Below are positions 1 through 7,098 of a stretch of DNA of 22,894 nt, in pieces. Position numbers and translations under genes: made by a program. Below the pieces are notes generated by a model. That model saw nothing but the letters and a program-made list of their open reading frames with translations. It searched no databases and was not told the DNA's origin. Origin of the DNA: Kingella sp. (in: b-proteobacteria) (GTDB lineage Bacteria > Pseudomonadota > Gammaproteobacteria > Burkholderiales > Neisseriaceae); NCBI RefSeq assembly GCF_030527935.1, contig NZ_JAUMZV010000034.1:1-22894 (forward strand), written 5' to 3'. The stretch's first letter is position 1; each line of letters starts with the position of its first letter.

Positions 1-50
1 GGGGAAATTCTAACTTAATGTGAATTTCCTGAGTTATCTAGGACAGCCCC
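1..50. mobile_element. Probable insertion-sequence end (IS1016/IS1595-like)
   Basis: The 19 bases at 32-50 (AGTTATCTAGGACAGCCCC) resemble, from memory, the terminal inverted repeat of IS1016-type (IS1595 family) elements of Neisseriaceae. Just inside lies a hairpin with arms GGAAATTC (3-10) and GAATTTCC (22-29). No transposase codons are visible; the rest would lie upstream of the window. If this is an IS end, chromosomal DNA starts at 51 and the first 8 bases (51-58, AAAAGTTA) would be the target duplication. The family assignment is uncertain. Confidence 0.5.
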
Positions 51-112
51 AAAAGTTATCGTGCTGGTCGCTGCGAACGGTGCGTGGAATACAGATTAAG
101 CAACAAAAAGGC

Positions 113-442
113 ATGAGAAATTATCCAGCGTGGGTGCATCAGCCTTCGCGCCTTGTTTCGGATGATATGAAATCTTTAATCATGGATGACCATGTTGTGA
201 TGGATGATGAGCTGCTCCATGACCATCGCTTAGGTATGTTGGAATTAACGGATAAAGGTTGGCAAAAATGGCGGTGGCTGGAAACGAAAAAAGCCCCCAA
301 TCGCATTCCGCAAGTTATTTTTTTGCAGAAAGACGGCACGCCTATTTCGGGTGCAAGCGCAATGGGCAGCCGCCCGCCGCGCCATCGCGTTTCTATTTTT
401 ATGTCGCCAGAAGCCATCCAACAGATGATACGGAAACCATAA
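113..442 (+). CDS. Hypothetical protein, 109 aa, upstream of murF
   Basis: I do not recognise this protein. The ATG at 113 is preferred because an AAAAAGG ribosome-binding site ends two bases before it; an in-frame ATG at 20 lies inside the putative IS end and has no such site. The product is soluble-looking, without signal peptide or membrane segment. It has an acidic stretch with repeated Met-Asp-Asp (about residues 18-34), an aromatic K-G-W-Q-K-W-R-W patch and a basic, proline-containing C-terminal third. It ends 19 bp before murF, so the two are probably cotranscribed. In Neisseria the murE-murF interval also carries extra genes, but I cannot equate this one with any of them. The IS end lies only about 60 bp upstream and may have separated it from its original promoter. 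Confidence 0.6.
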   Translation: MRNYPAWVHQPSRLVSDDMKSLIMDDHVVMDDELLHDHRLGMLELTDKGWQKWRWLETKKAPNRIPQVIFLQKDGTPISGASAMGSRPPRHRVSIFMSPEAIQQMIRKP

Positions 443-461
443 ACAATAATTGAGCAAAACC

Positions 462-1826
462 ATGACCGCACTCACCCAAAACTTCGTCCGCCGCCTTTTC
501 AGGCTGCCTGAAACCGCTGCCGATGCGCCCATCAACCAAATCACCACCGACAGCCGCACCGCCCAGCAAGGCGACTTATTCATCGCGCTGGTGGGCGAAC
601 ACCACGATGCGCACGATTTTGTCCCCGATGTGTTAGCCAAAGGCGCAACTGCCATCGTTTCGCGCGATGACTGCGCTCCGCTTTCAGGCTGCCTGAAAGT
701 GCCCGACACGCTCGCTGCGCTGCAAACGCTTGCCGCTGCGTGGCGCAAACAGCTCAACCCCTTTGTGTACGGCATCACAGGCTCATCGGGCAAAACCACG
801 GTGAAAGAAATGCTGGCGAGCATTTTGCGCACGGCACATGGCACGGATGCCGTGCTGGCAACGGCGGGCAATTTCAACAACCACATCGGCTTGCCGCTCA
901 CGCTGCTCAATCTGCGCGAGCCGCATCGCCACGCTGTGATTGAAATGGGCATGAACCACGCGGGCGAACTGGCTGCGCTCACCCGCATCGCCGCGCCCAA
1001 TGTTGCGCTGGTAAACAACGCCATGCGCGCGCACATTGGCTGCGGCTTCAACGGCGTGGACGATATCGCCCGCGCCAAAGCCGAGATTTACCAAGGGCTG
1101 CCTGCCAACGGCATCGCCATCTTGCCCTTTGATGATGCCCACCTTGCCATTTTTCAGGCTGCCACCCGCGCGTTTACCACGCGCACCTTTGGCGCGACGG
1201 CAGGCGATGTGCACGCCGAAAACATCGTGCTGGACGCGTTAAGCAGCCGCTTTGATTTGGTGTGCGATGGGCAACGCCAAGCCGTGCAACTGCCTGTGGC
1301 GGGCAAACACAACATCAGCAACGCTTGCGCCGCCGCCGCGCTGGCGATGGCAGGCGGCATAGGGCAGCCTGAAATCGCACGCGGCTTGGCGGCGTTTAGC
1401 AACATCAAAGGGCGGCTGCAACGCAAACACGGCATCCGCCAAGCCCTGATTTTGGACGACACCTACAACGCCAATCCCGACAGCATGAAAGCCGCGCTGG
1501 ATGTGCTTGCCAAGCTGCCCGCGCCGCGCGTGTTTGTGATGGGCGACATGGGCGAACTGGGCGAAGACGAAGCCCCCAAAATGCACGAAGAAATCGGCAT
1601 CTACGCGCGCGACTTGGGCATTGAATACGGCTATTTTGTGGGCGACAACAGCGTTCAGGCTGCCGAAAAATTTGGCGGCAACGGGCTATGGTTTGCCGAT
1701 AAAGACCCGCTGATTCAAGTGTTGGCGCACAATTTGCCCGAACGCGCCAGCGTGTTGGTAAAAGGCTCGCGCTTTATGCAGATGGAAGACGTGGTCAATG
1801 CTTTGCTAGACGGCGAAGCGCGATAG
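462..1826 (+). CDS. murF: UDP-N-acetylmuramoyl-tripeptide--D-alanyl-D-alanine ligase MurF
   Basis: Cytoplasmic ATP-dependent ligase that adds D-Ala-D-Ala to the UDP-MurNAc-tripeptide, completing the pentapeptide precursor that MraY then uses. Mur-ligase landmarks are clear: the N-terminal TTDSR motif and GDLFIAL, the P-loop GITGSSGKTT (about residues 104-113), NFNNHIG, EMGMNHAGE (about 161-169), the N-I-S-N-A region of the central domain, and the C-terminal LDDTYNANPDSM and MGDMGELG segments. At 454 aa it has normal family length. ATG 462 is chosen; a TTG four codons upstream (450) is possible, and neither has a strong ribosome-binding site. The coding sequence contains two palindromic DUS copies (497-513 and 682-698) and further partial copies near 1151, 1363 and 1654, which encode variable surface-type peptides such as F-R-L-P-E. 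A full DUS follows directly at the stop codon. Confidence 0.96.
   Translation: MTALTQNFVRRLFRLPETAADAPINQITTDSRTAQQGDLFIALVGEHHDAHDFVPDVLAKGATAIVSRDDCAPLSGCLKVPDTLAALQTLAAAWRKQLNPFVYGITGSSGKTTVKEMLASILRTAHGTDAVLATAGNFNNHIGLPLTLLNLREPHRHAVIEMGMNHAGELAALTRIAAPNVALVNNAMRAHIGCGFNGVDDIARAKAEIYQGLPANGIAILPFDDAHLAIFQAATRAFTTRTFGATAGDVHAENIVLDALSSRFDLVCDGQRQAVQLPVAGKHNISNACAAAALAMAGGIGQPEIARGLAAFSNIKGRLQRKHGIRQALILDDTYNANPDSMKAALDVLAKLPAPRVFVMGDMGELGEDEAPKMHEEIGIYARDLGIEYGYFVGDNSVQAAEKFGGNGLWFADKDPLIQVLAHNLPERASVLVKGSRFMQMEDVVNALLDGEAR
497..513. repeat. Palindromic two-dialect DUS in murF
   Basis: TTTCAGGCTGCCTGAAA is symmetric except for the central base. Read on the plus strand it contains AGGCTGCCTGAA (Simonsiella-type DUS); on the minus strand it contains AGGCAGCCTGAA (Kingella-type DUS). 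It encodes the FRLPET stretch of MurF. Confidence 0.85.
682..698. repeat. Second palindromic two-dialect DUS in murF
   Basis: Identical 17-bp palindrome to the copy at 497-513 but read in another frame, encoding S-G-C-L-K. The same DNA word is therefore translated into two unrelated peptides within one enzyme. Confidence 0.85.
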
Positions 1827-1836
1827 GCAGCCTGAA
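1825..1836 (+). repeat. Canonical Kingella-dialect DUS (representative copy)
   Basis: Exact AGGCAGCCTGAA, extended to GAAAA, starting within the murF stop codon. Comparable copies separate almost every gene pair in this window, for example 2054-2065 and 2449-2460. DUS are the words recognised by the pilin ComP during natural transformation in Neisseriaceae (known from the family). Confidence 0.9.
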
Positions 1837-1863
1837 AACCATTTCGCAGCACAAAGGGTAAGG

Positions 1864-2055
1864 ATGAAAAGTATTAAATGGCTGGCATGGTTTATCGCGC
1901 TGTTGGCTGCTTTTTGGCTGGGGATGCAGGCGCAGGCTTGGCGGTATCAAGAGCAGTGTATGGATTTAGGCGGCGCAAATCATCCCGATGCGGGCGCATC
2001 GTTTCCCATCTGCGTGTTGGATGTGGAAACCTATCGGCAGCGACACACGCAATAG
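1864..2055 (+). CDS. Small single-pass membrane or secreted protein, 63 aa
   Basis: Unrecognised small protein between murF and mraY. An AAGG ribosome-binding site (1859-1862) sits just before the ATG. Residues about 4-24 form one hydrophobic helix (WLAWFIALLAAFWLGM) after a short Lys-containing N-terminus, ending in A-Q-A, so it could be an uncleaved anchor or a signal peptide. The remaining 40 residues contain two cysteines (C32 and about C50), compatible with a periplasmic disulfide. It lies 37 bp after murF, with a DUS in the gap and another DUS at its stop, and is probably part of the same transcript. Function unknown. Confidence 0.65.
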   Translation: MKSIKWLAWFIALLAAFWLGMQAQAWRYQEQCMDLGGANHPDAGASFPICVLDVETYRQRHTQ

Positions 2056-2101
2056 GCAGCCTGAAACGCCGTTTCGCCCAACAAAAAGCAAAGGATACCC
2101 T

Positions 2102-2450
2102 ATGGCAAACGCACCCAACCCCACACCCCGCACCCCGCACTACCAACACCCTAGCCGTGCTCAGCTTGGTTTTCGGGCTGCTGGGCATGGTGGGCGGCAT
2201 TCCATCGGCAGGCGTGATTAACCTTGCTGCCATTGTGATGGGGCACATGGCGCGTAGCCAAATCCGCCAAAACCTCAGCGAAGACGGCGCAGGCATGGCG
2301 TTGGCGGGCTTAATCATGGGCTATATTGGCTTGCTGATTGTGCCGCTGGTGGTATTGGCAGTCATCGCCATCTTGATGATTTTAAACAGTATCGCGTTTA
2401 CCGATGCCATAAATGAGCTGTTCAGGCTACTGTTATCGCTGCTGCATTAG
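2102..2450 (+). pseudogene. DUF4190-type membrane protein, frame-disrupted (possible OFF state)
   Basis: Only the ATG at 2102 has a ribosome-binding site (AAAGGA at 2090-2095), but its frame closes at 2221 after reading a nonsense C-rich peptide. The conserved part lies in another frame to the TAG at 2448-2450. It shows LAVLSLVFGLLGMVGG, an AAIVMGHMARSQIRQ linker, DGAGMALAGLIMGYIG and a long hydrophobic tail, the pattern of two-helix DUF4190 proteins that add a third helix. That frame has no start codon near its beginning. The frames meet at a 7-bp tandem repeat (2124-2140). Removing one unit gives one continuous protein beginning MANAPNPTPRTTNTLAVL, about 113 aa. Seen: the repeat and the frame mismatch. 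Inferred: slipped-strand switching, or else a simple duplication mutation. Confidence 0.72.
2124..2140. repeat. CACCCCG heptamer tandem repeat at a frameshift
   Basis: Two full copies of CACCCCG followed by CAC. It lies seven codons after the start of the DUF4190-type gene. Because 7 = 1 mod 3, unit number controls the frame: one or four units join the start to the conserved domain; two (present here) or three do not. Confidence 0.8.
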
Positions 2451-2523
2451 GCAGCCTGAAAATCATCTCGCAGCCCCAAAACACCAAGCAAATCTTAACC
2501 CCCACCCCGCGCCCCATTCCCAC

Positions 2524-2529
2524 TATAAT
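2524..2529 (+). promoter_or_regulatory. Candidate -10 element upstream of mraY
   Basis: A perfect TATAAT lies 79 bp before the mraY start. The expected -35 position is C-rich with no good match to TTGACA, so this is at best a weak or activator-dependent promoter. A DUS-like copy (2571-2582) lies between it and the gene. Confidence 0.4.
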
Positions 2530-2608
2530 CCGCGCGTTTTCATAACCACCCATTTCAAACTCTCACAACGGCAGCCTGAAAGCTGCCACCAAGCAACAAG
2601 GAAGCATC

Positions 2609-3691
2609 ATGCTGTTATGGCTCGCTCGTTTGAGCAACTGGATTTCCGCCCTAAACGTTTTTCAATACACCACCTTTCGCGCCGTGATGGCGGCACTCAC
2701 CGCCCTAGCGTTTTCGCTGCTGCTCGGCCCGTGGACAATACGCAAGCTCACCGCGCTTAAAGTTGGGCAAGCCGTGCGCAGCGATGGCCCGCAAACGCAT
2801 CTGGTCAAAAACGGCACGCCCACCATGGGCGGCTCGCTGATTCTCACCGCCATCACCCTGTCCACCCTGCTGTGGGCAAACCTTGCCAACCCCTATATTT
2901 GGATATTGCTGATTGTGCTGCTCGCCACAGGCGCGCTCGGCTTTTATGACGACTGGCGCAAAGTGGTTTACAAAGACCCCAACGGCGTATCCGCCCGCTT
3001 CAAAATGGTATGGCAATCCACCGTTGCGCTGGGCGCAGGCTTCGCGCTGTTTTATCTCGCCAAAAGCGAAGCCAACAACATTCTCATCGTGCCGTTTTTC
3101 AAACAAGTTGCCCTGCCCTTGGGCGTGGCCGGCTTCATCGTTTTAACCTATCTCACCATTGTGGGCACATCCAACGCGGTCAACCTAACCGATGGCTTGG
3201 ACGGGCTGGCCGCGTTTCCCGTGGTGCTGGTGGCGGGCGGCTTGGGCGTGTTCGCTTATGTAACCGGGCATTACAAATTTGCCGAATACTTGCAACTGCC
3301 GTTTGTGGCGGGGGCAAACGAAGTCGCCATTTTCTGCACCGCCATGTGCGGCGCGTGTTTGGGCTTTTTGTGGTTCAACGCCTACCCCGCGCAAGTGTTT
3401 ATGGGCGATGTGGGCGCGTTGGCATTGGGCGCAGCGTTGGGCACGGTTGCCGTGATTACGCGCCAAGAATTTGTGCTGGTGATTATGGGCGGCTTGTTTG
3501 TGATGGAAGCGATTTCCGTGATGCTGCAAGTGGGCTGGTATAAAAAAACCAAAAAACGCATTTTCCTGATGGCGCCGATTCATCATCACTACGAGCAAAA
3601 AGGCTGGAAAGAAACGCAAGTGGTGGTGCGCTTTTGGATTATCACCATTGTGCTGGTGTTGATTGGATTGAGCACGTTGAAGATTAGATGA
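2609..3691 (+). CDS. mraY: Phospho-N-acetylmuramoyl-pentapeptide transferase MraY
   Basis: Inner-membrane enzyme that transfers phospho-MurNAc-pentapeptide (the MurF product) from UDP to undecaprenyl phosphate, forming lipid I. The 360-aa length matches the family exactly. Visible motifs: the polytopic N-terminus with N-V-F-Q-Y and LGPW; K-x-G-T-P-T-M-G-G (about residues 68-75); the catalytic FYDDW (D114, D115); NLTDGLDGLA (about 192-201); MGDVGAL with D267; and the HHHYE loop (about 325-329). An AAGGA ribosome-binding site precedes the ATG. No full DUS is found inside the gene. In Neisseria, mraY is followed by murD and the rest of the division/cell-wall cluster; here transcription ends at two terminators and recG follows, so the cluster is split. 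Confidence 0.97.
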   Translation: MLLWLARLSNWISALNVFQYTTFRAVMAALTALAFSLLLGPWTIRKLTALKVGQAVRSDGPQTHLVKNGTPTMGGSLILTAITLSTLLWANLANPYIWILLIVLLATGALGFYDDWRKVVYKDPNGVSARFKMVWQSTVALGAGFALFYLAKSEANNILIVPFFKQVALPLGVAGFIVLTYLTIVGTSNAVNLTDGLDGLAAFPVVLVAGGLGVFAYVTGHYKFAEYLQLPFVAGANEVAIFCTAMCGACLGFLWFNAYPAQVFMGDVGALALGAALGTVAVITRQEFVLVIMGGLFVMEAISVMLQVGWYKKTKKRIFLMAPIHHHYEQKGWKETQVVVRFWIITIVLVLIGLSTLKIR

Positions 3692-3700
3692 TGTGAACAG

Positions 3701-3726
3701 GGGCAGAGAAATGGCTGCCCTTTTTT
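3701..3726 (+). terminator. Rho-independent terminator of mraY
   Basis: Stem GGGCAG (3701-3706) with CTGCCC (3715-3720), an 8-nt loop and then six T. It begins 9 bp after the mraY stop codon. Confidence 0.8.
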
Positions 3727-3731
3727 GCGCC

Positions 3732-3774
3732 AAAGGCAGCCTGAAAAGCGTAAATGGGTTTTCAGGCTGCCTTT
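3732..3774. terminator. Inverted DUS pair, second terminator after mraY
   Basis: Sixteen-base arms AAAGGCAGCCTGAAAA (3732-3747) and the exact complement (3759-3774), 11-nt loop. Paired DUS acting as bidirectional terminators are known in Neisseriaceae. It backs up the terminator at 3701-3726. Confidence 0.75.
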
Positions 3775-3860
3775 GGCTTATTTTTTGCCAGAGCAGGCGT
3801 TTCGCCGCCTACCACGAGCAGGGGCAAGCCCCTGCACCCCATGTAGTGCCAACCATTAGA

Positions 3861-3970
3861 GTAGGTCGGGCATTGATGCCCGACAAACGCAAACAAACGC
3901 CAACCAACACCGCCCTATTTATCCGCATCCGCCATAAATTCAAAATGTCGGGCATCAATGCTCAACCTAC
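3861..3970. repeat. 110-bp inverted-repeat element in the mraY-recG spacer
   Basis: Two 25-base arms at 3861-3885 and 3946-3970 are complementary at 23 of 25 positions and enclose 60 bp with no coding potential. The left arm is itself a palindrome around TCGGGCAT-TG-ATGCCCGA. Just upstream, 3818-3835 is another perfect hairpin, GCAGGGGC-AA-GCCCCTGC. The layout suggests a REP- or MITE-like non-autonomous repeat. The 371-bp spacer 3692-4062 holds only these repeats, terminators and the recG promoter region. Confidence 0.7.
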
Positions 3971-4021
3971 TTTTCAGACTGCCTTAATCCCGCGCCATTA
4001 TTCATTGTGCCCAAATTTCCC

Positions 4022-4027
4022 TATAAT
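4022..4027 (+). promoter_or_regulatory. Candidate -10 element of recG
   Basis: Perfect TATAAT 35 bp before the recG ATG, immediately followed by a DUS (4029-4040), so the leader would begin within or next to the DUS. The -35 region (about 3998-4003, TTATTC at 18-bp spacing) is poor. Confidence 0.45.
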
Positions 4028-4062
4028 TAGGCAGCCTGAAAACTCCTTCCGCGCAAACAACC

Positions 4063-6108
4063 ATGCTTCCCGACTTTCGCCAAACCCTAAAACTCACCGA
4101 CAGCACCGTGCAAAAGCTTGAAAAGCTACACATCCACAACGCATGGGATTTAGCCCTACACCTGCCGCTGCGCTACGAAGACGAAACCCAAATCACGCCG
4201 ATTGCCGCCGCGCCCATTGGCGAGATGTGCCAAGTGGAAGGCGAAGTGGTGCTGCAAGAAGTCCAGTTCAAGCCGCGCAAACAGCTCATCGCCCGCATTC
4301 GAGACAACGCAGGCGGGCTGCTCAACCTGCGCTTCATCCATTTTTACCCCAGCCAACAGCAGCAGCTTGCCAAAGGGCAGCGGGTGCGCGCGCTGGGCGA
4401 AATCAAACAGGGCTACTACGGCGCAGAAATGATACATCCCAAAATCAAATCGCCCGAAAAAAGCGAGCTAGCCCAAACGCTTACCCCCGTTTATCCCACC
4501 ACCAGCGGCTTAACCCAGCCCACGCTGCGCAAAGCCATCGCCGCCGCGCTGCAACATTTAGACCTGCGCGAAATCTTGCCCGAAAGCGTGCTGCGCCAAT
4601 ACCATTTGCCCACGCTTGCCGACAGCCTGCGCCTGCTGCACAACCCGCCGCCCAGCATCAACTTGGCGCAAATCAGCAATGGCGCGTTGCCCGCATGGCA
4701 GCGGCTCAAATTTGACGAACTGCTGGCGCAGCAACTCTCCATGCGCCTAGCCAAGCAAAAACGCCGTTCAGGCAGCCTGAAACCGCTGATGGGCAACGGC
4801 AGCTTAACCGATGCGCTGATTGCCCAGCTGCCGTTTAGCCTAACCCGCGCCCAACAGCGCGTGTTCAACGAAATCCGCGCCGATTTAGCCCAGCCGCACC
4901 CCATGCACCGCCTGCTGCAAGGCGACGTGGGCAGCGGCAAAACCATTGTTGCTGCGCTGGCGGCGTTGGTTGCGCTGGAAGACGCAGGCGGTTTTCAGGC
5001 TGCCGTGATGGCACCCACCGAAATCCTAGCCGAGCAACACTATATTAAATTCAAACAATGGCTTGAACCGCTGGGCATCAGCGTGGCATGGCTTTCAGGC
5101 AGCCTGAAAAAGCGCGACAAAGACCAAGCCCGCGCCGCGATTGCCGATGGGCGCATCCGCCTTGCCATCGGCACGCACGCGCTGTTTCAAGACGATGTCG
5201 CCTTTCACAATCTCGGGCTGGTGATTGTGGACGAACAGCATCGCTTTGGCGTGGCGCAACGGCTGGCGTTGAAAAACAAAGGGCAAGACGTGCATCAGCT
5301 GATGATGTCCGCCACGCCCATCCCGCGCACGCTGGCGATGACGTTTTTCGCCGATTTAGAAGTCTCCACCATCGACGAATTGCCGCCCAACCGCACGCCG
5401 ATTAAAACCAAATTAGTCAATAACCTACGCCGCGCCGAAGTGGAAGGTTTTGTGCTCAACACCTGCCAAAAAGGGCAGCAAGCCTATTGGGTGTGCCCGC
5501 TGATTGAAGAAAGCGACAGCCTGCAACTGAAAGCCGCCACCGAAACGCTAGCCGAGCTGCAAGCCGCGCTGCCCCAGCTCAAAATCGGCTTGGTGCACGG
5601 GCGCATGAAGCCCGCCGAAAAAGCCGACATCATGGCGCAATTTGTGGCAGGCAGCCTGAATGTGTTGGTCGCCACCACTGTGATAGAAGTCGGCGTAGAC
5701 GTGCCCAACGCCAGCCTGATGGTGATTGAACACGCCGAGCGCATGGGGCTGGCACAGCTGCACCAACTGCGCGGGCGCGTGGGGCGCGGCGCAGCAGCCA
5801 GCACCTGCGTGTTGCTGTTTGCCGAGCCTTTGGGGCAAGTGAGCAAGCAGCGGCTCAAAGTGATTTACGAAAACACCGACGGCTTTGAAATCGCGCGGCA
5901 AGACCTAGAAATACGCGGCGCAGGCGACTTTCTGGGCGTGCGCCAAAGCGGCGCAATGATGCTGCGCTTTGCCAACTTGGAACAAGATTTAGCGCTGCTG
6001 GAACACGCGCGCCAACTCGCCCCGCAGCTGATAGAACAGCAGCCTGAAATCGTGCAAGCGCATTTGGTGCGATGGCTGGGGAGCAGGGAAGGGTTTATGG
6101 CGGCGTGA
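4063..6108 (+). CDS. recG: ATP-dependent DNA helicase RecG
   Basis: Double-stranded DNA translocase that remodels stalled forks and branched recombination intermediates. The 681-aa length is typical. Order of domains: N-terminal wedge/OB region (about 1-200), then SF2 helicase core with Walker A GDVGSGKT (287-294), APTEILAEQH (318-326), DEQH box (390-393) followed by RFGV, the MSATPIPRTLAM motif III, and the C-terminal TTVIEVGVDVPNA ... HQLRGRVGRG motifs V/VI. The ATG at 4063 lacks a strong ribosome-binding site but gives the expected N-terminus. The gene contains at least four DUS copies (4767, 4989, 5093 and 5648), two of them palindromic and encoding S-G-S-L-K loops. It stands alone between repeat-rich spacers and is probably monocistronic. 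Confidence 0.97.
   Translation: MLPDFRQTLKLTDSTVQKLEKLHIHNAWDLALHLPLRYEDETQITPIAAAPIGEMCQVEGEVVLQEVQFKPRKQLIARIRDNAGGLLNLRFIHFYPSQQQQLAKGQRVRALGEIKQGYYGAEMIHPKIKSPEKSELAQTLTPVYPTTSGLTQPTLRKAIAAALQHLDLREILPESVLRQYHLPTLADSLRLLHNPPPSINLAQISNGALPAWQRLKFDELLAQQLSMRLAKQKRRSGSLKPLMGNGSLTDALIAQLPFSLTRAQQRVFNEIRADLAQPHPMHRLLQGDVGSGKTIVAALAALVALEDAGGFQAAVMAPTEILAEQHYIKFKQWLEPLGISVAWLSGSLKKRDKDQARAAIADGRIRLAIGTHALFQDDVAFHNLGLVIVDEQHRFGVAQRLALKNKGQDVHQLMMSATPIPRTLAMTFFADLEVSTIDELPPNRTPIKTKLVNNLRRAEVEGFVLNTCQKGQQAYWVCPLIEESDSLQLKAATETLAELQAALPQLKIGLVHGRMKPAEKADIMAQFVAGSLNVLVATTVIEVGVDVPNASLMVIEHAERMGLAQLHQLRGRVGRGAAASTCVLLFAEPLGQVSKQRLKVIYENTDGFEIARQDLEIRGAGDFLGVRQSGAMMLRFANLEQDLALLEHARQLAPQLIEQQPEIVQAHLVRWLGSREGFMAA
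4767..4781. repeat. Palindromic two-dialect DUS in recG
   Basis: TTCAGGCAGCCTGAA: Kingella dialect on the plus strand, Simonsiella dialect on the minus strand. Encodes SGSLK at RecG residues about 236-240. Confidence 0.8.
5093..5109. repeat. Second palindromic DUS in recG
   Basis: TTTCAGGCAGCCTGAAA, same orientation and reading frame as the copy at 4767, again encoding SGSLK (residues about 345-349), within the helicase core. Confidence 0.8.
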
Positions 6109-6467
6109 GAACGCGTTGAGCGAAGCCGAGATGGGGGAGTGTTTTCAGGCTGCCTTTGGTGTGAGCAAATAGGGATTACGGAGATTGCGGATTGCGGATT
6201 GTGCGCAGCGTCCATGCGTGGATAAACGAAGCGGCGCAATCAAGCAAAACATAAAACGCCAAAGGCAGCCTGAAAACGAGTGAAGTGGATTTCAACAAAG
6301 CCAAAACAGTTTCCCCTTTTCAGGCTGCCAAATGCACGGCACAAAACGCTTTCCCATCTTGCCCACCATCATTCACGCGCCCCCACGCAACACCCACACC
6401 CAGTTAAACACCCCTGCCTTTGTATCAAAACCATCCCCCACCCAATCTATAAACTTTCAGGCTGCCC
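6109..6467. other. Gene-free spacer between recG and the HExxH gene
   Basis: No credible gene was found. It holds DUS copies near 6143 (-), 6263 (+), 6317 (-) and 6455 (-), and a GATTGCG tandem repeat (two full copies plus GATTG, 6183-6201). The DUS at about 6143, 35 bp after recG, is unpaired nearby. A TATAAA at 6448-6453 is only 15 bp from the next ATG. Confidence 0.6.
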
Positions 6468-6980
6468 ATGCCCCGCTATCTCACCCCATCCGAAATCGCC
6501 CTAATCCGCCCCATCTTCCAACACGCGCTGGACTACGCCGCCATCCATATCCACGCGCGCCGCTATCTGCCGCTGCAAAACGCCCACACCGCCATGTCGC
6601 CAAACGGCAACAGCTATTACCCCCGCGCCCTATGCTGCGCCAACTTCGCCCACGGCACATGGCAACAGCGCCATCTGTTTATTCACGAATGCAGCCACAT
6701 TTGGCAACACCGTCTCGGCTATCCCGTGCGCCGCTGCGGCATTTGCATCGCGCTGCAAGGCGGCTACATTGCCCACCGCGCCTATCGTTATCAACACCTG
6801 CTCACCAGTCGGCAAGATTTAGCCCAGTTCAACATGGAGCAGCAAGCGCAAATCATCGCCGATTTTTCCGTGCAAAAAATGCAGCACGGGCGCGAAGATG
6901 CCGCGCTCAAACGCGTGTTGCAGCGCTTTTTGCACAATCCCGCCGATGCCAGCCTGCTGCCGCGCAGCATGAAGTTGTAG
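6468..6980 (+). CDS. Stand-alone putative zinc metallopeptidase (HExxH), 170 aa
   Basis: The centre carries L-F-I-H-E-C-S-H-I-W-Q, an HExxH zinc motif (H73, E74, H77) in a context like the F-I-H-E-x-x-H-V-W-Q segment of metallopeptidase-like proteins often linked to VgrG/Rhs loci. E124 in FNMEQQAQIIADF is a good candidate third ligand, as in that family. There is no signal peptide or membrane helix, so the product is probably cytoplasmic or exported by a specialised route. There is no ordinary ribosome-binding site: the ATG follows directly on a DUS core (TTTCAGGCTGCCC), whose CAGG is the only Shine-Dalgarno-like part. No VgrG, Rhs or immunity partner is seen nearby. The catalytic role is inferred from the motif only. 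Confidence 0.75.
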   Translation: MPRYLTPSEIALIRPIFQHALDYAAIHIHARRYLPLQNAHTAMSPNGNSYYPRALCCANFAHGTWQQRHLFIHECSHIWQHRLGYPVRRCGICIALQGGYIAHRAYRYQHLLTSRQDLAQFNMEQQAQIIADFSVQKMQHGREDAALKRVLQRFLHNPADASLLPRSMKL

Positions 6981-7007
6981 CGCCTTGCTCACTTGTATCC
7001 CAACAAA

Positions 7008-7046
7008 AAACCGAATGCGTGCGTTGCATTCGGTTTGGTTTTTTCA
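7008..7046 (+). terminator. Strong terminator after the HExxH gene
   Basis: Arms AAACCGAATGC (7008-7018) and GCATTCGGTTT (7026-7036), 7-nt loop, then GG and T6, running into a DUS at 7043-7054. A flanking A run on the left makes it potentially bidirectional, serving the converging dehydrogenase gene as well. Confidence 0.85.
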
Positions 7047-7098
7047 GGCTGCCTATGATGTTTATTGCCCCATCGGCAGCCTGAAAATCATCCTGCCA

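Noticed and set aside
20..112. Longer start for the first gene
   Set aside because: This stretch overlaps the putative IS end and has no ribosome-binding site, while ATG 113 does.
245..1078. 277-aa minus-strand open frame opposite murF
   Set aside because: It is the mirror of G/C-rich third positions of murF, low in complexity and without a domain.
3861..3970. Correia-type element of Neisseria
   Set aside because: The terminal sequence TATAGTGGATTAA is absent; the arms are GTAGGTCGGGCAT-like.
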